Source: CAYWMD01 sp964458575 (lineage in GTDB: Bacteria; Verrucomicrobiota; Verrucomicrobiia; Limisphaerales; JADLHS01). From it: 64,000 nt of DNA. A program made the position numbers and the translations under genes. Positions 58,488 to 64,000 of the stretch are shown here, piece after piece (the stretch's first letter is position 1; each line of letters opens with the position of its first letter). Where the stretch lies: contig CAYWMD010000012.1 in NCBI GenBank assembly GCA_964458575.1, forward strand, positions 57,135-121,134. Reading direction: 5' to 3'. The notes beneath the pieces were generated by a model that worked only from the letters and a program-made list of their open reading frames with translations, was not told the DNA's origin and ran no database searches.

Positions 58488-59332
58488 GCAATGCGTCGCT
58501 CGACGGTGATGGCGTGAAATTGCGACCGACACTGACTAGCCTCGCCGATGGCTTGGAAGTTGTAATGGCCCACCGCATCCTTCAGCGCCACCGTCGGCAC
58601 GGCGATGAAGCCGCGTCCCTCCGCCGCCATTACTTTCATCAGCGCCAGGTCTTCGAACTCGGCCACGACGCGCGGCGCGATGCGCTGCTCGCGAAACCAC
58701 TTCTCCAACGTCCGACGCAGCGTGGTGTTCTCCGCCGGCAACAACGCCGGAGCATCGTGCAAAGATTTCGGAAAACCGCGCTTGAGCTTCGCCGCGAGTT
58801 TCTTTTCCGCGCAAAATGTAGTGGTGGTTTCACCGAGCGAATGGCTGAACGTCTTGAAATTGGTGCTGCTGGATGCCGGCTCGTCCGACAACACGATGTC
58901 CAGTCGGTGCGCTGCGAGTTGCGCGAGCAGGTCTTCCATTTTGCCCTCGCGGCAGATCACATGGACGGTTTGCGGCATCGCGAAGACCGGGGACAGGATT
59001 TCGTTGGTCACTAGCTTGGGCACTGAATCCACCACGCCGACGTAAAACCGCAGCGTCTTCGCGCCGGGCCGCTGTTTGATGGCATTGAGCAGTTCGCGGC
59101 CCAGCGTGAAAATCTCGTCTGCGTAGCCGAACACCACCTGGCCGGCGTCGGTGAGTTTGTTCGTGCGCCCCTCGCGCCGGAAAAGCTTTTCGCCGAGCGC
59201 ATCTTCCAGTTCACGGATTTGTTCGGAGATGGAAGGTTGTGAGACGTGCAGCTTGGCGGCGGCGCGGGCGAGGCTGCCCTCCTTCGCCACCGTCCAAAAA
59301 TACCGCAGGTGATGGTAATTGAGCCATTCCAT
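58439..59332 (-). CDS. nhaR: NhaR-like LysR-family regulator
   Basis: The ATG at 59330-59332 gives 297 residues, the usual length; the frame upstream is not conserved. 'MEWLNYHHLRYFWTVAKEGS' and 'LHVSQPSISEQIRELEDALG' are the helix-turn-helix of NhaR. The effector domain has 'LRFYVGVVDSVPKLVTNEIL' and 'HRLDIVLSDEPASSSTNFK'. NhaR responds to Na+ in enteric bacteria; no antiporter gene is adjacent here. It is convergent with uvsE, with a 49-bp overlap. Confidence 0.88.
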   Translation of the reverse strand: MEWLNYHHLRYFWTVAKEGSLARAAAKLHVSQPSISEQIRELEDALGEKLFRREGRTNKLTDAGQVVFGYADEIFTLGRELLNAIKQRPGAKTLRFYVGVVDSVPKLVTNEILSPVFAMPQTVHVICREGKMEDLLAQLAAHRLDIVLSDEPASSSTNFKTFSHSLGETTTTFCAEKKLAAKLKRGFPKSLHDAPALLPAENTTLRRTLEKWFREQRIAPRVVAEFEDLALMKVMAAEGRGFIAVPTVALKDAVGHYNFQAIGEASQCRSQFHAITVERRIAHPAVALITGKQLAGV

Positions 59333-59490
59333 CGCAGGCCCATCTTGCTTCGGATTAACCTTAGAGTCCATTCGGAAACGCGTATTAGTGCCATCCCACG
59401 TCCGGGTGCATCGTCGCGCCGTGAACGCCGGACGCGGTTCGCTTCGGGTGAAGCGGACGCAAAGGCAAAAACATAAAACGAACACGACGT

Positions 59491-60177
59491 ATGATCTGGA
59501 TTTTGTTCATCGCGACGATGGCGCTGTCACTGTGGGCGGCGGCGAGAGTGAAGTCGGTTTACAACCGTTACAACCAGTTGCCGGTGCGTTCGGGCCTCAC
59601 CGGCGCGGAAGTGGCGTCGGAAATCTTGCGGCGCAAGGGCATCTACGATGTGGAGATCACCGAAGGCGAAGGGATGCTGGGCGATCACTACGATCCGCTC
59701 CACAAGCGGCTCGTGCTCTCGCCGGATAATTTCCACGGGCGCACGGCCGCGGCGCTGGGCGTTGCGGCGCACGAGTGCGGCCACGCCATTCAACACGCGC
59801 TCGCTTACAAGCCGTTGCACTGGCGCATGGCGGCGGTGGGCATCACCACCTACGCGAATTACGTCGTGATGTTTCTCCCGCTGCTCGGTGTGGCGACACA
59901 AATAATAACTCCGATTGTCGGTGCGACCATTCTGGCCGGCGCCTGGGGTATCATCATGCTCTTCAACCTCGTCACGCTGCCGGTGGAGTTCGATGCGTCG
60001 CGCCGCGCCAAAGCTGTGCTTGCGAACTTCGGATTCATCGCGCCCGGCGAAGAGGCCCTTGGCGTCAAGAAGGTGCTTGATGCGGCGGCTTGGACCTACG
60101 TGGCGGCGTTCATCACGTCGTTGGCGTACTTCCTCTGGCACTTGCTTCCGTTGCTGCTTGGGCAGCGGCGGAATTAG
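59491..60177 (+). CDS. YugP-type membrane zinc metallopeptidase
   Basis: The 228-residue protein has an N-terminal helix, 'YDPLHKRLVLSPDNFHGRTA', then the zinc motif 'AAHECGHAIQHA' (HExxH variant with HECGH), and about three further membrane helices. This is the Zn_peptidase_2/YugP family. Its substrates are unknown. It is divergent from the nhaR-like gene. Confidence 0.88.
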   Translation: MIWILFIATMALSLWAAARVKSVYNRYNQLPVRSGLTGAEVASEILRRKGIYDVEITEGEGMLGDHYDPLHKRLVLSPDNFHGRTAAALGVAAHECGHAIQHALAYKPLHWRMAAVGITTYANYVVMFLPLLGVATQIITPIVGATILAGAWGIIMLFNLVTLPVEFDASRRAKAVLANFGFIAPGEEALGVKKVLDAAAWTYVAAFITSLAYFLWHLLPLLLGQRRN

Positions 60178-60235
60178 CGAGCCCACGACTGGCAACATAA
60201 AGAACTGAACCAAACGCTTAACTCTAAAAAAATCC

Positions 60236-60595
60236 ATGAAAGCACACACATCCCAATTACTCAGCTCGGGTGAGAAGATTCACGTCATCCACCGGCGGAA
60301 CTTCGATAAGGACCCTCGGCGCCACTTTGTCGGCCAGATCGAATCCTACGAGAACGGCATCGCCCGGGCCTCGGGTTACGTCTTCGTCGTGGACGATCTC
60401 AACAAGCACATGTTCGTCAAGCGACCCGACCGGCGCACCAAGTTGATCCCCATTGCCTCCGGCGACGTGATCGTCAACGTCATCCCTGAAACCACGGAAC
60501 TGGAAAATGTCCACTACGAACTCAAAGACCGCACCTTGCACGTCACGGATGGGAAATCGTGGCGGATAGACGTCAAGGAATTTGGCTGGGGATAA
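60236..60595 (+). CDS. Small conserved-looking protein of unknown function
   Basis: The 119 residues are predicted mostly beta: 'EKIHVIHRRNFDKDPRRHFV', 'SYENGIARASGYVFVVDDL', 'TKLIPIASGDVIVNVIP' and 'KSWRIDVKEFGWG'. A small beta barrel is plausible. No membrane or signal segment is seen. It precedes a ribosome-hibernation-like gene, suggesting a small stress-related pair, but function is not recognised. Confidence 0.65.
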   Translation: MKAHTSQLLSSGEKIHVIHRRNFDKDPRRHFVGQIESYENGIARASGYVFVVDDLNKHMFVKRPDRRTKLIPIASGDVIVNVIPETTELENVHYELKDRTLHVTDGKSWRIDVKEFGWG

Positions 60596-60627
60596 AGCTG
60601 ATCAAACGACTCAACCAGAACCGGGAT

Positions 60628-60975
60628 ATGAAACTGACCCTGCAACATTTCGCCATTCGCTCGACCAACGCGCTGGACGCGTGGATCGAGAACCAGATTT
60701 TTTCGCTGCAACCGAGGTTGCAGATTGACGAGGCCAACGTGCGTGTCGCGCTGCGGCGCGAACTCAGCCCGCCCTACCATGTGCACGTGCACCTCGTCAC
60801 GCCGGGCCCGGACGTGCTTGCGGAAGGCAACGACCACACGCTCCGGGCCGCCTTCGAGAAGGTCATGCAGCAACTGCATGAGAAAATCACCCATCGCGTC
60901 CACAAGCGCCTGCAAAGGCTCAAGAGCAATCTCTCCGCGCCCGCGGCTAAAACTCGCGCCGCGCGGTCGGCCTGA
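60628..60975 (+). CDS. RaiA/HPF-like ribosome-associated protein
   Basis: The ATG at 60628 gives 115 residues. 'LTLQHFAIRSTNALDAWIEN', 'IDEANVRVALRRELSPPYHV', 'LVTPGPDVLAEGNDHTLRAA' and 'VMQQLHEKITHRVHKRLQRL' follow the beta-alpha-beta-beta-beta-alpha layout of the HPF/RaiA family, which binds stationary-phase ribosomes. The basic C-terminus fits rRNA contact. It lacks the long-form dimerisation domain. Confidence 0.78.
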   Translation: MKLTLQHFAIRSTNALDAWIENQIFSLQPRLQIDEANVRVALRRELSPPYHVHVHLVTPGPDVLAEGNDHTLRAAFEKVMQQLHEKITHRVHKRLQRLKSNLSAPAAKTRAARSA

Positions 60976-61005
60976 AACATCCAAAATCGTCAACACGAAA
61001 ACACC

Positions 61006-61260
61006 ATGAAAACCAAAGCCAGAATCATCCTGAAATCACTCGCGGATTTGCCCGCGGATGCCTTTGCGTTCGCCGCGTCCGTTCCCGAACGCGCTTTTAC
61101 CGCGACCAAACAAGTGCTCGCGCCGCCCGTGCACATGACTCGCCGGCAAATTCGCGTCGCCCGACGGCGCTCTGCCGAATTAATGAGCTCCATCACGGCC
61201 AGAACGTTGACTCCGTTGCAACTGTCGCAGCCCTGGCCGCGAGGCGGGTTGAATGAGTAA
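61006..61260 (+). CDS. Small basic hypothetical protein
   Basis: An 84-residue basic frame with ATG start ('KTKARIILKSLADLPADAFA', 'HMTRRQIRVARRRSAEL'). No family is recognised. It lies between the RaiA-like and M50 protease genes on the same strand. It could be a real small gene or chance coding; codon use is similar to its neighbours. Confidence 0.4.
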   Translation: MKTKARIILKSLADLPADAFAFAASVPERAFTATKQVLAPPVHMTRRQIRVARRRSAELMSSITARTLTPLQLSQPWPRGGLNE

Positions 61261-61265
61261 CCAAG

Positions 61266-61307
61266 GCGGCAGGAACGCCGCACTCGGGAACGCGGGCTTT
61301 CACCCGC
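61266..61307. repeat. Two adjacent short palindromes
   Basis: GCGGC/GCCGC (61266-61281) and GCGGG/CCCGC (61292-61307), each with a 6-base loop, lie in the gap before the M50 protease gene. They may be a REP-like pair or a weak terminator. Confidence 0.4.
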
Positions 61308-61350
61308 ACCAATGAACGAACTGAAACCGAATTGATCCAAACAACAGACG

Positions 61351-62553
61351 ATGAACACGAAAACCAAATCCGGCTTGGGCTGGTCGCTCCACCTCGGGCG
61401 CTGGCTCGGCATTGACGTTTACATTCACATCACGTTCCTGCTGCTGCTGGCTTTCATCGGTCTCAGCCATGGTCTCGCTGCACGCAGCGTGGACGCGGCA
61501 TTGAGCGGGGTGTTGTTCTTCGCTGGGTTGTTCGTGTGCGTGCTGCTCCACGAATACGGCCACGCCCTCGCCGCCCGGCGCTACGGCATCGCCACGCGCG
61601 ACATCACGCTGCTGCCCATCGGCGGACTGGCGCGGCTCGAACGGATGCCGGACAAGCCGTGGCAGGAATTCGTGGTGGCGGTGGCCGGACCGGCGGTGAA
61701 CGTCGTGATCGCGGGCGGACTGTTCGCGGGTTTGCTCCTGCGCAACTCGTGGCAATTGCCCGCCGGATTCAGCTTCACCAGTGGTGGCTTTGTCGAGCGC
61801 CTCCTCGTCGCCAACGTGTTCCTGGTGCTGTTCAACCTGCTACCCGCGTTCCCGATGGACGGCGGCCGCGTCTTGCGCTCACTGCTCGCCATGCGGATGG
61901 AATACGCCCGCGCCACTGGCATCGCCGCCGCCATCGGCAAAGGCATGGCCGTGCTCTTCGGGTTCGCCGGTCTGTTCGGCAACCCGATGCTCCTGCTGAT
62001 CGCGTTGTTCGTCTGGATCGGCGCGACGCAGGAAGCCGCCGCCGCGCAGATGAAATCCTCGTTCGCCGGCGCAACCGTCCGCGACGCCATGCTCACCGAC
62101 TTCCGCGCGCTCTCGCCGCAGGATTCGCTGGCCAATGCCACGAAACTACTGCTGGCCGGGTCGCAGACGGACTTCCCGGTCGTGGATGGCGGGCGCGTCG
62201 TTGGCGTTCTGGACCACGGGGCGTTGTTCCAGGCCTTGCGCGAGCGCGGCGACTGGACGCTCGTCGGCGACGTGATGCGCTTCGAGTTCGTCACGTTGCG
62301 CGCCGAGCAATCGCTGGACGAAGCCCTGGCTGAAGTGCGCGCGGAGGGCGCTCTCACCATGGCGGTGGTCGAGGGCGACCGGTTCGTTGGCCTGCTAACG
62401 CCCGAGAACGTGGGCGAATTCTTCATGATCCGACGCGCGCTGGCCAATCGTCCCCCGCCGCCCCGCGTGCCGCCGGTCATCAGCACGCCGCCCGGGATCG
62501 CCGTACCACCGGTAATTCCCGGATTGCGTCCCAGCCGGCCCGGCGCAACTTGA
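61351..62553 (+). CDS. M50 site-2 protease with CBS domains
   Basis: The 400-residue protein has about six helices. The metalloprotease motif is 'LLHEYGHALAARRYG' (HEYGH), and the second zinc ligand lies in 'LLPAFPMDGGRVLR'. Two CBS domains follow (about residues 240-360, 'VRDAMLTDFRALSPQDS' and 'VGDVMRFEFVTLRAEQS'), then a Pro-rich tail. This is the SpoIVFB-like subclass, in which CBS domains may sense adenine nucleotides. The substrate is unknown. Confidence 0.92.
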   Translation: MNTKTKSGLGWSLHLGRWLGIDVYIHITFLLLLAFIGLSHGLAARSVDAALSGVLFFAGLFVCVLLHEYGHALAARRYGIATRDITLLPIGGLARLERMPDKPWQEFVVAVAGPAVNVVIAGGLFAGLLLRNSWQLPAGFSFTSGGFVERLLVANVFLVLFNLLPAFPMDGGRVLRSLLAMRMEYARATGIAAAIGKGMAVLFGFAGLFGNPMLLLIALFVWIGATQEAAAAQMKSSFAGATVRDAMLTDFRALSPQDSLANATKLLLAGSQTDFPVVDGGRVVGVLDHGALFQALRERGDWTLVGDVMRFEFVTLRAEQSLDEALAEVRAEGALTMAVVEGDRFVGLLTPENVGEFFMIRRALANRPPPPRVPPVISTPPGIAVPPVIPGLRPSRPGAT

Positions 62554-62567
62554 ATAAAACTCTCGCC

Positions 62568-63542
62568 ATGACCCACGTGCTCACCCAGCCCGAGAAGGAA
62601 GCCATCCTAGCGCTCTGCCTGATGGCCGCGTTCGCCGACGGCGGCAAGAGCGACGCCGAACGCGCCGAGTTGAAACGCATCGCCGAGACGTTTCCCGATG
62701 CGGAGTTGAACCTGGCCGCGCTCTATCATCGCGTCCTGCTGCGGCAGGTCTCGGCCATACAGGCCGCGCAGGCGTTGGCCGTGCCCGAAACCCGTCAACT
62801 CGCCTACGAAATGGCCGTGTGCGTCTGCGAGGCCGACGACGTGTTGAACGAGCAGGAGAAAACATTCCTCGCCGACCTGAGCCGCGATTTGCGTCTGGAC
62901 ACCACCCGCGCGGCAAACATCGAGCAACAGGCCGAACGCCACGCCGTCGAACCGCTGGCTGACCTCACACCGCTGCCGCCGGTGATCGCCGCTGCACCCG
63001 TGGCCGCACCAGCCGTCGCTGCTGCGGACGCCGAAATGGACAAGATGATTTTGAACTACGCCATCTTGAACGGCGCGCTGGAGCTGCTGTCCGATTCCCT
63101 CGCCACGATGGCCATCATTCCGCTTCAGATGAAGATGGTCTATCGCATCGGCAAGGCGCATGGCTACGAACTGGATCGCGGCCACATCAAGGAACTGCTT
63201 GGCGTGGCCGGCGTGGGCCTGACCTCGCAGGTCGTGGAAGGCTACGCGCGGAAACTGCTCGGCGGATTGTTGGGCAAAGTTGGTGGCGGCATGGGCAAGT
63301 CCATCGGCAAACAAGTCGCCAGCTCGGCGATGTCCTTCGCCACCACCTGGGCGCTGGGGCAGCTGGCCCGGCAATACTACGCCGGCGGCCGGCGACTTTC
63401 CGCCATCGAACTCCGCCAGCTCTTCGGTTCGCTCACCGAACAAGCACGCGGTCTGCACGCCAACTACGCCGGCGCGATCCGCGAAAAGGCCGGCTCAATG
63501 AACCTGACCCAATTGCTGCCGCTGATCCGCGGACAGCAGTGA
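62568..63542 (+). CDS. TerB-like/DUF697-like protein
   Basis: An ATG at 62568 is preferred over a TTG at 62550 (324 residues). The N-terminal half is a TerB-type helical domain ('ILALCLMAAFADGGKSDAER', 'MAVCVCEADDVLNEQEKTFL'). After a Pro/Ala linker the C-terminal half resembles DUF697 ('LELLSDSLATMAIIPLQMKM', 'VYRIGKAHGYELDRGHIKEL', then a Gly-rich 'LLGKVGGGMGKSIGKQ' segment). Function is not known. Its proximity to a TerC-family gene suggests a stress or metal theme. Confidence 0.75.
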   Translation: MTHVLTQPEKEAILALCLMAAFADGGKSDAERAELKRIAETFPDAELNLAALYHRVLLRQVSAIQAAQALAVPETRQLAYEMAVCVCEADDVLNEQEKTFLADLSRDLRLDTTRAANIEQQAERHAVEPLADLTPLPPVIAAAPVAAPAVAAADAEMDKMILNYAILNGALELLSDSLATMAIIPLQMKMVYRIGKAHGYELDRGHIKELLGVAGVGLTSQVVEGYARKLLGGLLGKVGGGMGKSIGKQVASSAMSFATTWALGQLARQYYAGGRRLSAIELRQLFGSLTEQARGLHANYAGAIREKAGSMNLTQLLPLIRGQQ

Positions 63543-63710
63543 GCGACGTCATTCAGCCGCAATGGAGCGTAACAGCCTTTCGCGCGACCCAGCGACCATG
63601 CGGGTTTCCCATAATCCGCTGAGACTTCGGCAAATCCTAACGGTAGCTTCTGAAAGTCCGATTAGTCGTCTGCCGGATGGCTGCTAATTTGACGGCGTTC
63701 GACAAACTTT
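63543..63710. other. Leader of the TerC-family gene
   Basis: 168 bp without a gene. TerC/Alx genes are often controlled by yybP-ykoY manganese riboswitches, but I could not find the conserved core of that element here. No terminator hairpin with a T-run is seen. Confidence 0.35.
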
Positions 63711-64000
63711 ATGACTGATACAATCTGGCTCTGGGTCGGGTTCAACGTGTTCATCCTCGCGATGCTCGCGCTTGATCTCGGTGTGTTTCATCGCAAGACG
63801 CATGTGGTGTCATTGAAGGAATCGCTCACGTGGACGGGCGTGTGGGTGGTGCTGGCGCTGCTGTTCAACGCGGGCGTGTGGCATTACGCGGGTTCAGGCA
63901 AGGCGCTGGAGTTCTTCACCGGTTACGTCATCGAGAAATCGTTGAGCGTGGACAACGTGTTCGTGTTCGCGCTGCTGTTCTCGTATTTCGCCGTGCCGCC
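63711..64000 (+). CDS. TerC/Alx-family membrane protein, 5' part
   Basis: The frame opens at an ATG at 63711 and runs off the window (96 codons seen). 'TIWLWVGFNVFILAMLALDL', 'GVFHRKTHVVSLKESLTWTG' and 'YVIEKSLSVDNVFVFALLFS' match the start of Alx/TerC proteins. The conserved acidic residues in the membrane (LDLG, EKSLSVDN) are linked to manganese export in characterised members. The C-terminus is outside the window. Confidence 0.9.
   Translation, partial: MTDTIWLWVGFNVFILAMLALDLGVFHRKTHVVSLKESLTWTGVWVVLALLFNAGVWHYAGSGKALEFFTGYVIEKSLSVDNVFVFALLFSYFAVP

Noticed and set aside
63543..63710. Possible yybP-ykoY manganese riboswitch before the TerC-family gene
   Set aside because: The conserved core of that riboswitch could not be found by eye.

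Overview
The window is high-GC, densely coded bacterial DNA that most resembles a Verrucomicrobiota genome of the Limisphaerales/Pedosphaera type. This is inferred from four features: a prepilin-like protein with the H-X9-DG motif and an 'LPVLAKAK'-type N-terminus, a PEP-CTERM protein ending in an Arg-rich tail, a secreted formylglycine sulfatase, and futalosine-type menaquinone synthesis (mqnA). No rRNA, tRNA, CRISPR array or transposase was recognised.

Layout. (1) 1-17.3 kb, all minus strand: envelope genes, including beta-barrel proteins, several lipoproteins, a lipoprotein alpha/beta hydrolase overlapping a DUF4105-like protein, a K+-channel-like protein, a polytopic membrane protein, a sulfatase, a PEP-CTERM protein and a TVP38-type membrane protein. 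(2) 17.7-31.4 kb, plus strand: two consecutive [NiFe]-hydrogenase modules. The first is a conventional HoxEFUYH NAD-linked enzyme. The second has NuoE, a NuoG-like subunit with a residual molybdopterin-type domain, HoxY, HoxH, an HndB-like [2Fe-2S] protein and a 1062-residue NuoF-GltD fusion, followed by a maturation protease. (3) 32.0-40.1 kb, minus strand: hypA, a six-subunit membrane-bound Ech-like (group 4) hydrogenase, a GltD-like flavoprotein and hypB. (4) 40.3-46.4 kb: a pseudopilin-like gene flanked by a 25-bp direct repeat, then hypF-hypC-hypD-hypE. (5) 46.4-48.8 kb: mqnA and a Tat-exported Gfo/Idh/MocA oxidoreductase. (6) 48.9-56.2 kb: a divergent carotenoid cluster resembling the staphyloxanthin pathway (CrtO-like acyltransferase, CrtQ-like glycosyltransferase, two CrtI/CrtN-family desaturase/oxidases, aldehyde dehydrogenase). 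(7) 56.2-64 kb: PQQ-type beta-propeller, UV endonuclease UvsE, NhaR-like LysR regulator, zinc peptidase, RaiA-like protein, an M50/CBS protease, a TerB/DUF697-like protein and the start of a TerC-family gene.

How it works together. Three hydrogenases and all six hyp maturation genes lie within 29 kb. The soluble Hox1 would exchange electrons between H2 and NAD(H). Module 2 has the subunit types of known electron-bifurcating NiFe hydrogenases (NuoE/F/G plus NiFe small and large subunits), but its NuoF is fused to an FAD/NAD(P)-binding GltD half. That could connect H2, NAD(H), NADP(H) and ferredoxin in one complex, and it is the most promising novel system here. The Ech-like complex would link ferredoxin/H2 to ion translocation, and it has its own GltD-like partner.

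A second notable signal is palindromic repeat DNA inside reading frames. hypF carries three large palindromes that read through as extra peptide, and the CrtQ-like gene carries one more.
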